35,635 bases of DNA, taken from positions 1 to 35,635 of the forward strand of contig NZ_VRYE01000074.1 of NCBI RefSeq assembly GCF_008041835.1. The letters are read 5' to 3'. Positions 8,889-17,437 of this stretch are shown here, one piece after another; position 1 is the stretch's first letter; each line of letters opens with the position of its first letter. Below the pieces are notes generated by a model that did not search any database, had not been told where the DNA came from, and saw only the letters and a list, made by a program, of their open reading frames with translations. Both the position numbers and the translations under genes were made by a program. Source of the stretch: Ectopseudomonas mendocina. Lineage in GTDB: Bacteria; Pseudomonadota; Gammaproteobacteria; Pseudomonadales; Pseudomonadaceae.

Positions 8889-8918
8889 ATGACAGGTTCT
8901 GCATGTCCTGTCTAAGAT
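8889..8918 (+). promoter_or_regulatory. Predicted gloB sigma-70 promoter with inverted repeat
   Basis: ATGACA (8889-8894) and TAAGAT (8913-8918), spaced 18 bp, form a plausible -35/-10 pair upstream of gloB. The inverted repeat GACAGG (8891-8896) / CCTGTC (8907-8912) fills the spacer and overlaps the -35. This would suit an operator controlling gloB, the divergent methyltransferase gene, or both. This is pattern matching only. Confidence 0.4.
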
Positions 8919-8948
8919 GCACCTTTATCAACAGCTTAGCGACCCGCA

Positions 8949-9725
8949 ATGATTCAGATCGACGCGTTGCCCGCCTTCAATGACAACTATATCTGGCTGC
9001 TGCAGGATACCGACACCAGGCGCTGCGCCGTGGTCGACCCCGGTGATGCTGCACCCGTTCTGGCCTGGCTGGAAAGCCATCCGGGCTGGACGCTCAGCGA
9101 TATCCTCATCACTCATCATCACTTCGACCATGTCGGTGGCGTCGAGACGCTGAAGCACGCCACCGGTGCCCGTGTCGCCGGCCCGGCAGCGGAGCAGATC
9201 CCGGCCCGCGATATCGACTTGAACGACAACGACACCATCGAGGTCCTCGGCCTGCGCTTCGAGGTCATGGCTGTCCCTGGCCACACGCTTGGCCATATCG
9301 CCTACTACCAGGCTGAACAGGCTTTGCTGTTCTGTGGTGACACCCTGTTCGCCGGTGGCTGCGGCCGTCTATTCGAGGGCACGCCACAGCAGATGCATCA
9401 ATCCCTGAGCCGCCTGGCCAATCTGCCCGGCGAAACAGCGGTGTACTGCACCCACGAATACACGCTGAGCAACCTGCGCTTCGCCCATGTCGTCGAGCCA
9501 AGCAACACACGCCTGAATGCACGCCTGGCCGAAGTCACGCGCTGGCGCGAAGAGGGTCGAATCAGCCTGCCGTCGACCATCGAACTGGAACGCGCCACCA
9601 ACCCCTTCCTGCGCACCGCCGAACCAGCGGTAATCGCGGCGAGCAAGGGACACGACGACCGGCAGTCGAGCGAGCCAAGCGCCGTATTCGCAAGCCTGCG
9701 CAGCTGGAAAGACACCTTCCGCTAG
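8949..9725 (+). CDS. gloB: Hydroxyacylglutathione hydrolase (glyoxalase II)
   Basis: GloB hydrolyses S-lactoylglutathione to lactate and glutathione, the second step of methylglyoxal detoxification. The 258-residue metallo-beta-lactamase-fold protein has the binuclear metal motif THHHFDH (H56, H58, D60, H61), then VPGHTLGH, LFCGDTLFAGGCGR and CTHEYTLSN with later metal ligands. The C-terminal glutathione-binding region ends in SLRSWKDTFR. The ATG at 8949 gives the standard N-terminus, although no strong ribosome-binding site precedes it. It is divergent from the methyltransferase gene and followed by mltD. Confidence 0.96.
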   Translation: MIQIDALPAFNDNYIWLLQDTDTRRCAVVDPGDAAPVLAWLESHPGWTLSDILITHHHFDHVGGVETLKHATGARVAGPAAEQIPARDIDLNDNDTIEVLGLRFEVMAVPGHTLGHIAYYQAEQALLFCGDTLFAGGCGRLFEGTPQQMHQSLSRLANLPGETAVYCTHEYTLSNLRFAHVVEPSNTRLNARLAEVTRWREEGRISLPSTIELERATNPFLRTAEPAVIAASKGHDDRQSSEPSAVFASLRSWKDTFR

Positions 9726-9761
9726 CGGAGAAAAAGCTCGACGGGCACGCAAAAACCCCAC

Positions 9762-9792
9762 TCGAGGCTGGTGAAAACTTGACCAGCCTCGA
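9762..9792. terminator. 11-bp stem-loop between gloB and mltD
   Basis: TCGAGGCTGGT (9762-9772) pairs perfectly with ACCAGCCTCGA (9782-9792). The flanking A-rich run (9751-9755) gives a U-tract only on minus-strand transcripts, yet both flanking genes run on the plus strand. On the plus strand it may still fold as a partial terminator after gloB or as a leader structure before mltD. Confidence 0.5.
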
Positions 9793-9843
9793 CCCGATTC
9801 CTAGAATCGCGCGACTTTTTCGCCGGGACAACCACCTCAGCCA

Positions 9844-11418
9844 ATGCCTTTATCATCACGCAAGCCATTGAATATCAAGGCATTGATGCGAAGCTCCCGA
9901 GTACTCGCAGTGATGTGCAGCATGATTCTGGCCGGCTGTCAGAGCCTGCCCAGCGACACCCCGGATAAGTCCACTGACACCTCCAGGGCCATCGGTCTGG
10001 AACGCCAACCGGAATGGCTTAGCAGCCAGATCAAACCACGCGAGTACAGCGACATCTGGGAACGCGTACGCGACGGTTTCAAGTTGCAAGATGAAATCGG
10101 CATCAACCCGCGCATCGAACGTGTGCGCCTGTGGTACGCCAGCAATCCGAAGCACGTCGACACCGTCAGCGAACGTAGCGCCCCTTATATCCACTACATC
10201 GTCGAGCGCCTGGCCGAACGCGACATGCCAATGGAGTTGGCGCTGCTGCCGGTGATCGAAAGCGCTTATGACCCACAGGCTTACTCGTCAGCCCATGCCG
10301 TTGGTCTGTGGCAGTTCATCCCCTCCACCGGCCGCCATTACAACCTGCGCCAGACCAACTGGTACGACGGCCGCCGTGACGTCACAGCATCGACCCAAGC
10401 AGCACTCAACTATCTCAGCCGCCTGCATGAGATGTTCAATGGCGACTGGCTGCTCGCCCTGGCCGCCTACAACGCTGGCGAAGGCCGCGTCAGCCGCGCC
10501 ATTGAGCGCAACGAGAAACTTGGCCTGCCCAGCGACTACTGGAACCTGGCACTGCCCAAGGAAACCGAAGACTACGTCCCCAAGCTGCTGGCCCTGTCAC
10601 AGGTGATCATGACTCCGGAGGCCTACGGCGTCACGCTGTCGCCAATCGCCAACGAGCCCTACTTCGAGCAGATCGCCATCAAGCAGCACATGGATCTGGC
10701 CCGCGTCGCCAAACTGGCCGACCTGGATGAACAGGAACTGTTGCAACTCAACCCCGCCTACAAACGCGGCATCACTCTCGATGGCCCGCAGCACCTGCTG
10801 GTGCCGACGGAAAAGGCCGAGTTGCTCAGCGCCAACCTGGCCCTGATGAAACCGCAGGAGCTGGTCGACTGGCAAAGCTATACCGTGCGCTCCGGTGACA
10901 GCCTGCACGCCATTGCCAATCGTCATCATCTGTCGGTGAACATGCTCAAGGATGTCAACCGCCTGAGCAGCAACAACCTGAGCATCGGCCAGGTGCTGAC
11001 CATACCGGCCAAGCCCGGCACGGCGCCGAACGAGCCGCTGTATCAACAGCGCAGCACCGCGCAGAGCACTGCCAGCCGCACCTACCGCGTGAAGAATGGC
11101 GACAACCTCTGGCAGATCGCACGCGCCAACCAGGTTGCCGTGCATGACCTGAAACGCTGGAACAAGCTGCAAGGCAATCAGCTGAAAGTCGGCCAGGTAC
11201 TGACGCTGGCAGCCAGTGCCAGTGGCGCGCCGCTCGCCAATACGACTCGCAGCACCTCCAGCTCGCGCGCCAAGGCGACCTATTACCGCGTCCAGCAGGG
11301 CGACTCCCTGTACGTCATCGCCAAACGCTTCAAGGTCGACCTCAAGCGCCTGCAGGCCTGGAACCCGCGCAACAGCACACTGCGCCCCGGGCAAATGCTG
11401 ACGCTCTATCTGCCCTGA
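9844..11418 (+). CDS. mltD: Membrane-bound lytic murein transglycosylase D
   Basis: MltD cleaves peptidoglycan glycan strands, forming 1,6-anhydromuropeptides, and is anchored as a lipoprotein. The N-terminus has a basic region, a hydrophobic stretch and a lipobox LAGC with C32 the lipidated residue. The SLT domain covers about residues 118-230, with E139 in VIESAYDP the likely catalytic glutamate and the motifs AVGLWQFIPSTGR and ALAAYNAGEGRV. Three LysM peptidoglycan-binding domains follow at about 346-388, 414-456 and 480-523, joined by Ser/Thr-rich linkers. An alternative ATG at 9886 would still keep the lipobox. The Npp peptide transporter operon lies downstream. Confidence 0.94.
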   Translation: MPLSSRKPLNIKALMRSSRVLAVMCSMILAGCQSLPSDTPDKSTDTSRAIGLERQPEWLSSQIKPREYSDIWERVRDGFKLQDEIGINPRIERVRLWYASNPKHVDTVSERSAPYIHYIVERLAERDMPMELALLPVIESAYDPQAYSSAHAVGLWQFIPSTGRHYNLRQTNWYDGRRDVTASTQAALNYLSRLHEMFNGDWLLALAAYNAGEGRVSRAIERNEKLGLPSDYWNLALPKETEDYVPKLLALSQVIMTPEAYGVTLSPIANEPYFEQIAIKQHMDLARVAKLADLDEQELLQLNPAYKRGITLDGPQHLLVPTEKAELLSANLALMKPQELVDWQSYTVRSGDSLHAIANRHHLSVNMLKDVNRLSSNNLSIGQVLTIPAKPGTAPNEPLYQQRSTAQSTASRTYRVKNGDNLWQIARANQVAVHDLKRWNKLQGNQLKVGQVLTLAASASGAPLANTTRSTSSSRAKATYYRVQQGDSLYVIAKRFKVDLKRLQAWNPRNSTLRPGQMLTLYLP

Positions 11419-11426
11419 TCAAGACG

Positions 11427-11495
11427 TGCCGGGTGCCGGCAGGCAATGCGCAGCCGACCGCGTGACCTGCCCAAACATCCTCAACGGCACCCGGC
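11427..11495 (+). other. Overlapping alternative hairpins between mltD and the Npp operon
   Basis: TGCCGG-GTG-CCGGCA (11427-11441) forms a compact hairpin. Part of the same segment, GCCGGGTGCC (11428-11437), is perfectly complementary to GGCACCCGGC (11486-11495) about 50 bases later. The two foldings exclude each other. There is no U-tract. This lies in the 202-bp gap between mltD and the first binding-protein gene; the rest of the gap shows nothing clear. Confidence 0.4.
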
Positions 11496-11620
11496 GCAGC
11501 CATTGCCGCGAGCCGCACCCGACGGTGCCCGACACACGACTTGCCCCCTACCCACCGCTGCACTCTTTTTCCTGTCCATACAAGCTGTTACTGTACCGAA
11601 CCAGAAGCCCAAACGCCGCC

Positions 11621-13471
11621 ATGGATCGGATCTCACGCCCGATGCGTCCCCTCCTACTGCTGTTCCTCAGCCTGGCCTTGAGCTTTCCCGCCTCTGCGAC
11701 TATCAGCGAGAGCCACGGCTACGCCCAGTTCGGGACACTCAAGTACCCTGCCAGCTTCAGTCATTTCGACTGGGTCAACCCCGACGCGCCCAAAGGCGGC
11801 ACGTTGCGCATCATGGCATCCGGCACTTTCGATACGCTCAACCCTTACACACTCAAGGGCAGCAGCCCGATCTCGACTGCGCATTTCCTGCAGTACGGCG
11901 CCAATGAGCTGAACGAACCCTTGATGGTCGGTACCGGCGCCTACGACCCCTCGGGGGATGAGCCTGCCTCCAGCTATGGCCTGATCGCCAAGAGCGTCGA
12001 GTACAGCGAGGATCGCAGCTGGGTGGTGTTCAACCTACGCCCGGAAGCACGCTTTCACGATGGCAAGCCGATCACCGCCTACGACGTGGCCTTCTCCTAT
12101 CGCCTGCTGCGCAATGATGGCCATCCGCAGTACCGCACCAACCTGCAGGAAGTGAAGCGCGTCGACATCCTCGGCCGCCATCGCATCCGGTTCGTGTTCA
12201 AGCGTGCCGGCAATCCCCTGCTGATCCTGCGCCTGGGCGAACTGCCCGTACTGCCGCAGCACTACTGGAAGGATCGCGACTTCAAGAGCACCACCTTCGA
12301 GCCGCCTCTGGGCAGCGGCCCCTATCGCATCGTCCAGGTGGTGCCGGGCCGACGCCTGGTATTCGAACGGGTCAAGGACTGGTGGGGCAAGGATCTGCCG
12401 GCCAATCGCGGCAAGTACAACTTCGACCGTGTCGAAGTGGAGTTCTACCGTGACAACCATGTCGCCTTCGAGGCCTTCAAGGCGGGCGAATTCGATTTCT
12501 ACATCGAGAACCAGGCGAAGAACTGGAGCAACGGTTACCGCTTCCCGGCCGTGACGCGCGGCGACGTGATTCGCGCCGAGATACCGCACCAGATCCCGAC
12601 CCAGACCCAGGCGCTGTTCATGAATACACGCCGGGAACTGTTCAGCGACCGTCGCGTGCGCGAAGCGCTGGGGCTGATGTTCGACTTCGAATGGACCAAC
12701 CGTACCCTGTTCAACAACGCCTATACGCGCGCGGCCAGTTATTACCCCAACAGCGAGTTTTCCGCCATCGGCAAACCCGAGGGCGCAGAATGGCTGCTGC
12801 TATCGCCCCACCGCGACAAGCTGCCCGCGCGCCTGTTCAGCGCAGCGCCGACACAACCGGTAACCGATGGCCGCGGTATCCCCCGGGAAACCTTGCGCCG
12901 CGCCCTCGGTCTATTGGCCGATGCCGGCTGGAAGCCCGCTGGACAGGAGCTGCGTAATGCCCAAGGCCAGCGCCTGGCGTTCGAGATCATGCTGGTCAAT
13001 CCCAGCCTCGAGCGCATTCTCCAGCCCTATGTCGCCAACCTTGCCAGCATCGGTATTCGTGCCAACCTGCGCACCGTCGACCGCGCCCAGTACAAGCAAC
13101 GCCTCGATCAGTTCGATTACGACATGATTCTCCTGACCCTGCCGCAAACCCTTAGCCCTGGCCTGGAGCAATCGCTGTATTTCCATTCCAGCCAGGTGAA
13201 CGTCAAGGGCGGCAAGAACTACGCGGGGGTCAAGGATCCGGTGGTTGACGAGATGATCGACAGGCTGCTCTCGGCGCAAACCCGCGACGAGCAGATCGCC
13301 GCCACCCGCGCGCTGGATCGCGTCCTGCTCTGGCAGCACTACAGCATTCCCAACTGGTACATCAATTATCACCGCCTGGCGTACCGTAACCGGTTCGCCT
13401 TCGTCACCACGCCGCCCTATACCCTGGGCCTGCGCACCTGGTGGCTGAAGCCCACGGAGAACGCTCGATGA
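11621..13471 (+). CDS. nppA1: Oligopeptide ABC transporter periplasmic binding protein 1 (NppA1/YejA-like)
   Basis: This extracellular solute-binding protein family 5 member has about 616 residues including a signal peptide (basic start, then LLLLFLSLALSF, probable cleavage after PASA). It contains the SBP_bac_5 landmarks WVNPDAPKGGTL near the N-terminus, WVVFNLRPEARFHDGKPI, LGSGPYRI and RVREALGLMFDFEW. In P. aeruginosa the matching operon (PA1811-PA1807) is NppA1A2BCD, which imports peptidyl nucleoside antibiotics; E. coli YejABEF imports microcin C-type peptides. Start ATG 11621 gives a normal signal peptide; ATG 11642 is possible. The stop overlaps the next gene's start by 4 bp (ATGA). Confidence 0.88.
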   Translation: MDRISRPMRPLLLLFLSLALSFPASATISESHGYAQFGTLKYPASFSHFDWVNPDAPKGGTLRIMASGTFDTLNPYTLKGSSPISTAHFLQYGANELNEPLMVGTGAYDPSGDEPASSYGLIAKSVEYSEDRSWVVFNLRPEARFHDGKPITAYDVAFSYRLLRNDGHPQYRTNLQEVKRVDILGRHRIRFVFKRAGNPLLILRLGELPVLPQHYWKDRDFKSTTFEPPLGSGPYRIVQVVPGRRLVFERVKDWWGKDLPANRGKYNFDRVEVEFYRDNHVAFEAFKAGEFDFYIENQAKNWSNGYRFPAVTRGDVIRAEIPHQIPTQTQALFMNTRRELFSDRRVREALGLMFDFEWTNRTLFNNAYTRAASYYPNSEFSAIGKPEGAEWLLLSPHRDKLPARLFSAAPTQPVTDGRGIPRETLRRALGLLADAGWKPAGQELRNAQGQRLAFEIMLVNPSLERILQPYVANLASIGIRANLRTVDRAQYKQRLDQFDYDMILLTLPQTLSPGLEQSLYFHSSQVNVKGGKNYAGVKDPVVDEMIDRLLSAQTRDEQIAATRALDRVLLWQHYSIPNWYINYHRLAYRNRFAFVTTPPYTLGLRTWWLKPTENAR

Positions 13472-15327
13472 CCCACACGCTGCGAAGTTTCCTGCTCCAC
13501 GGTAGCAGCCTCATCCTGCTCGGTCTGGCCGGCCTCGCCTTCGCCGCCCCCAAGCATGCCGTCACCCTGTATGACGAGGCGCCCAAGTACCCCGCCGACT
13601 TCACCCACTTCGAATACACCAACCCCGACGCCCCCAAAGGCGGTACCTTTCGTGAAGCCGGTTTCGGTAGCTTCGATAGCCTCAACCCCTTTATCAGCAA
13701 GGGGGTCGCCGCCGACAACATCGGCCTGATCTACGCCACCCTCACTGTGCAGAGCCTAGACGAGCCGTTCAGCGCCTATGGTCTGGTCGCGGAAACGATC
13801 GAGAAAGCCCCCGACAATGCCTGGGTGCGCTTTGTGCTGCGCAGGGAGGCGCGCTTTCATGACGGTACACCGATCACCGCTGAAGACGTCAAATTCACCT
13901 TCGATACGCTGATGGAGAAAGGCTCGCCGACCTACCGCGGCTACTACGCCGATGTCGACCAGGTCGAAGTAGAGTCGCCGCATAGCGTACGCTTTGTGTT
14001 CAAGCACGCCGGCAATCGCGAGCTGCCGCTGATCCTGGGACAGCTGCCGGTGCTGCCCAAACACTGGTGGGCCGAGCGCGACTTCACCAAGGGCAATCTC
14101 GAAGCCCCGCTGGGCAGCGGCCCGTACAGGGTCGGCCGGGTCCAGGCCGGGCGCAGCATCCGCTACGAGCGCGTCAAGGACTGGTGGGCCATGGACCTGC
14201 CGGTGAGCCGCGGTTTCTACAACTTCGACACCATCCAGATCGACTACTACCGCGACAACACCGTAGCCCTGGAAGCGCTCAAGGCAGGCCAGTTCGACTA
14301 CTGGCTGGAAACCAGCGCGAAGAACTGGGCCACCGCCTACAACACCCCGGCAGTCGCCAACGGCCAGCTGATCAAGGAAGAGATCCAGAACCGCAACCCG
14401 ACCGGCATGCAGGGTTTCATCTTCAACACCCGCCGTCCGCAGTTCCAGGATCGCCGCGTGCGTGAAGCCCTGGGCCTGCTGTATGACTTCGAATGGGCCA
14501 ATAAACGCCTGTTCAACGGCGCCTACTTCCGCACCCGCAGCTATTTCGACAACTCCGAACTGGCCTCGCAGGGGCTGCCAGGCGAGGACGAACTGGCGAT
14601 TCTCGAACCGCTGCGCGGCAAGATTCCGGACGAGGTGTTCAACGAAGAATTCCGCGTCCCGGTCACCGACGGCAGCGGCATCATTCGTGAACAACAGCGC
14701 CGCGCCTATCAGCTACTGCAGCAGGCCGGCTGGCGCATCGAAGGCGACCGCATGCTCGATGCCAGCGGCCAGCCCGTGCGCTTCGAGTTCCTGCTGGCGC
14801 AAACCGAATTCGAGCGTGTGCTGCTGCCCTTCAAGCGCAACCTGGCCGACCTCGGCATCGAGATGGTGATTCGCCGCGTCGACGTTTCGCAATACATCAA
14901 CCGTTTGCGCTCGCGTGACTTCGACATGATCGTCGGCGGCTTCGGCCAGTCCAACTCGCCCGGTAACGAGCAACGCGAATACTGGCACTCCTCCAGCGCC
15001 GACAACCCTGGCAGCCGCAATTTCATCGGTCTGAAGGATCCGGCCATCGACCGGATCGTCGAAGGGCTGATCAATGCCGACTCGCGGCAAAGCCTGATCG
15101 CCCATACCCGCGCCCTCGACCGCGTCCTGCTGTGGGGCTACTACGTGATCCCCAACTGGCACATCAAAACCTGGCGCGTGGCCTACTGGAACCGCTTCGA
15201 GCATCCCAAGGTGACGCCGCTCTACGATATCGGCCTGCACACCTGGTGGGTGCGCCCAGGCCTGGAGCAGCCGAGCGACGCTCAGCAGCAAGCCGCAGAG
15301 CAAGCGACCGAAGAGGCGAAGCCATAA
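13468..15327 (+). CDS. nppA2: Oligopeptide ABC transporter periplasmic binding protein 2 (NppA2/YejA-like)
   Basis: This second family 5 binding protein has about 619 residues and is clearly a paralogue of the upstream gene. Shared blocks are TNPDAPKGGTF, RFHDGTPITAEDV, LGSGPYRV, RVREALGLLYDFEW and the tail TWWVRPG. The signal peptide ends near LAGLAFA. ATG 13468 was chosen because it overlaps the previous stop as ATGA and has GGAGA about 7 bases upstream. Two binding proteins serving one permease pair suggest a broadened peptide range. The C-terminus carries an extra Gln/Glu/Ala-rich extension (QQQAAEQATEEAKP). The yejB-like gene follows after one base. Confidence 0.9.
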   Translation: MTHTLRSFLLHGSSLILLGLAGLAFAAPKHAVTLYDEAPKYPADFTHFEYTNPDAPKGGTFREAGFGSFDSLNPFISKGVAADNIGLIYATLTVQSLDEPFSAYGLVAETIEKAPDNAWVRFVLRREARFHDGTPITAEDVKFTFDTLMEKGSPTYRGYYADVDQVEVESPHSVRFVFKHAGNRELPLILGQLPVLPKHWWAERDFTKGNLEAPLGSGPYRVGRVQAGRSIRYERVKDWWAMDLPVSRGFYNFDTIQIDYYRDNTVALEALKAGQFDYWLETSAKNWATAYNTPAVANGQLIKEEIQNRNPTGMQGFIFNTRRPQFQDRRVREALGLLYDFEWANKRLFNGAYFRTRSYFDNSELASQGLPGEDELAILEPLRGKIPDEVFNEEFRVPVTDGSGIIREQQRRAYQLLQQAGWRIEGDRMLDASGQPVRFEFLLAQTEFERVLLPFKRNLADLGIEMVIRRVDVSQYINRLRSRDFDMIVGGFGQSNSPGNEQREYWHSSSADNPGSRNFIGLKDPAIDRIVEGLINADSRQSLIAHTRALDRVLLWGYYVIPNWHIKTWRVAYWNRFEHPKVTPLYDIGLHTWWVRPGLEQPSDAQQQAAEQATEEAKP

Positions 15328-15328
15328 C

Positions 15329-16414
15329 ATGCTGGCCTATATCTTTCGCCGCCTGCTGCTGATCATCCCGACCCTGTTCGGCATTCTGGTCATCAACTTC
15401 ATCATCATCCAGGCTGCGCCCGGCGGCCCGGTCGAGCAGATGATCGCCAAGCTGGAAGGTTTCGATGCAGCCGCCGGCGGCGCCACGGGGCGCATCGGTG
15501 GTGGCGGCGCCGAAGTGTCGGTGGCCGGCTCCAACTATCGCGGCGCCCAGGGCCTCGACCCACAACTGATCGCCGAGATCGAGAAGATGTACGGCTTCGA
15601 CAAGTCGGCGCCGGAACGCTTCTGGATCATGCTCAAGAGTTATGCGCAGCTGGATTTCGGCTCCAGCTTCTTTCGTGATGCCCAGGTCATCGACCTGATC
15701 ATCGAGAAGATGCCGGTGTCGATCTCGCTGGGGCTATGGAGCACGCTGATCACGTATCTGGTGTCCATCCCGCTGGGCATCGCCAAGGCCACCCGGCATG
15801 GTAGCGCCTTTGACGTCTGGACCAGCTCGGCGATCATCGTCGGCTACGCCATCCCGGCCTTCCTCTTCGCCATCCTGCTGATCGTGCTGTTCGCCGGTGG
15901 CAGCTACTGGGACTGGTTCCCGCTGCGCGGACTGACCTCGAACAATTTCGAAGAACTCAGCCTCGGCGGCAAGATTCTCGATTATCTCTGGCACCTGGTG
16001 CTACCGGTCACCGCCCTGGTCATCGGCAACTTCGCCACCCTGACCCTGCTGACCAAGAACAGCTTTCTCGACGAGATCAACAAACAGTATGTGGTGACTG
16101 CCCGCGCCAAGGGCCTGAGCAACCATCGCGTGCTCTATGGCCACGTCTTCCGCAACGCCATGCTGCTGATTATCGCCGGCTTCCCCGCCGCCTTCATCGG
16201 CATCTTCTTCACCGGTTCCCTGCTGATCGAAGTGATCTTCTCCCTCGATGGCCTGGGCCTGATGAGCTTCGAGGCGGCGATCAACCGTGACTATCCGGTG
16301 GTGTTCGGCACCCTGTTCATCTTCACCTTGCTGGGACTGGTCGTGAAATTGATCGGTGACATCACCTACACCCTGGTCGATCCCCGCATCGACTTCGAAA
16401 GCCGGGAGGGTTGA
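15329..16414 (+). CDS. nppB: Oligopeptide ABC transporter permease (NppB/YejB-like)
   Basis: This 361-residue inner-membrane permease of the DppB/YejB type starts with the signature MLAYIFRRLLLIIPTLFGI, the first membrane helix. A long periplasmic insert (about residues 30-100) contains a glycine-rich stretch (GGGGAEVSVAG), as in YejB proteins. Five further helices follow, with the coupling EAA-like loop VVTARAKGLSNHRVLYGHVFRNA near residue 255. It is preceded by TAA-C-ATG spacing after the binding protein gene, and its TGA is 2 bp before the next ATG, indicating one transcript. Confidence 0.93.
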   Translation: MLAYIFRRLLLIIPTLFGILVINFIIIQAAPGGPVEQMIAKLEGFDAAAGGATGRIGGGGAEVSVAGSNYRGAQGLDPQLIAEIEKMYGFDKSAPERFWIMLKSYAQLDFGSSFFRDAQVIDLIIEKMPVSISLGLWSTLITYLVSIPLGIAKATRHGSAFDVWTSSAIIVGYAIPAFLFAILLIVLFAGGSYWDWFPLRGLTSNNFEELSLGGKILDYLWHLVLPVTALVIGNFATLTLLTKNSFLDEINKQYVVTARAKGLSNHRVLYGHVFRNAMLLIIAGFPAAFIGIFFTGSLLIEVIFSLDGLGLMSFEAAINRDYPVVFGTLFIFTLLGLVVKLIGDITYTLVDPRIDFESREG

Positions 16415-16416
16415 GC

Positions 16417-17436
16417 ATGAAACTCTCTCCTCTCAACCAGCGCCGCTTCGATCGTTTCAAGGCGCACAAGCGCGGCTGGTGGTCGCTGTGGCTGTTTCTC
16501 ATCCTGTTCGGCCTGAGTCTCGGCGCCGAGTTGATCGCCAACGACAAGCCATTGGCCGTGCGTTACGACGGGCAGTGGTACTTCCCGGTGCTCAAGCGCT
16601 ACCCGGAAACGGTGTTCGGCGGTGAATTCCCGCTGCAGGCCAACTACAAGAGCCCCTATATCCAGGATCTGATCGCGGCGAAGGACGGCTGGATGATCTG
16701 GCCACCGATTCCCTTCAGCTATTCGAGCATCAACTACGACCTGGAGGTGCCCGCTCCGGCGCCGCCCTCGGCGCAGAACTGGCTGGGCACCGACGATCAG
16801 GGCCGCGACGTGCTGGCACGGGTGATCTACGGCTTTCGTATCTCGGTGCTGTTCGCCCTGACCCTGACCCTGGCCAGCTCGGTAATCGGTGTGATCGCCG
16901 GCGCTTTACAAGGCTTCTATGGTGGCTGGGTCGACCTGCTCGGCCAGCGCTTTCTGGAAATCTGGTCGGGCCTGCCGGTGCTCTACCTGCTGATCATTCT
17001 GGCCAGTTTTGTGCAACCGAATTTCTGGTGGCTGCTGGGCATCATGCTGCTGTTCTCCTGGATGAGCCTGGTGGACGTGGTACGCGCCGAGTTCCTGCGC
17101 GGGCGCAACCTCGAGTACGTACGCGCCGCCCGTGCCCTAGGCATGAGCAATGGCGCCATCATGTTCCGCCACATCCTGCCCAACGCCATGGTTTCCACCA
17201 TGACCTTCATGCCCTTCATCCTCACCGGCGCCATTGGCACCCTGACAGCGCTGGACTTCCTCGGCTTCGGTCTGCCGCCCGGCGCGCCCTCGCTCGGCGA
17301 ACTGGTCGCCCAGGGCAAGAGCAACCTGCAGGCACCCTGGCTGGGCATCACTGCCTTCGCCGTGCTGGCGATCATGCTGAGCCTGCTGGTGTTCATCGGC
17401 GAAGCCGCCCGCGATGCCTTCGACCCGAGGAAATGA
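16417..17436 (+). CDS. nppC: Oligopeptide ABC transporter permease (NppC/YejE-like)
   Basis: This 339-residue second permease subunit resembles YejE. The first membrane helix is WWSLWLFLILFGLSLGAEL near the N-terminus. A periplasmic region follows, then the ABC permease domain from about residue 125 (NWLGTDDQGRDVLARVIYGF). The coupling loop is YVRAARALGMSNGAIMFRHILPNA. The ATG at 16417 has GGGAGGG six bases upstream; an in-frame TTG at 16411 is unlikely. The gene starts 2 bp after the preceding stop and ends 1 bp before the ATPase gene's ATG. Confidence 0.93.
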   Translation: MKLSPLNQRRFDRFKAHKRGWWSLWLFLILFGLSLGAELIANDKPLAVRYDGQWYFPVLKRYPETVFGGEFPLQANYKSPYIQDLIAAKDGWMIWPPIPFSYSSINYDLEVPAPAPPSAQNWLGTDDQGRDVLARVIYGFRISVLFALTLTLASSVIGVIAGALQGFYGGWVDLLGQRFLEIWSGLPVLYLLIILASFVQPNFWWLLGIMLLFSWMSLVDVVRAEFLRGRNLEYVRAARALGMSNGAIMFRHILPNAMVSTMTFMPFILTGAIGTLTALDFLGFGLPPGAPSLGELVAQGKSNLQAPWLGITAFAVLAIMLSLLVFIGEAARDAFDPRK

Positions 17437-17437
17437 C

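Noticed and set aside
11426..11620. Upstream extension of the first binding-protein gene by 65 codons
   Set aside because: The extension is Arg/Pro/Cys-rich without a signal peptide, and would place the real signal sequence inside the protein.
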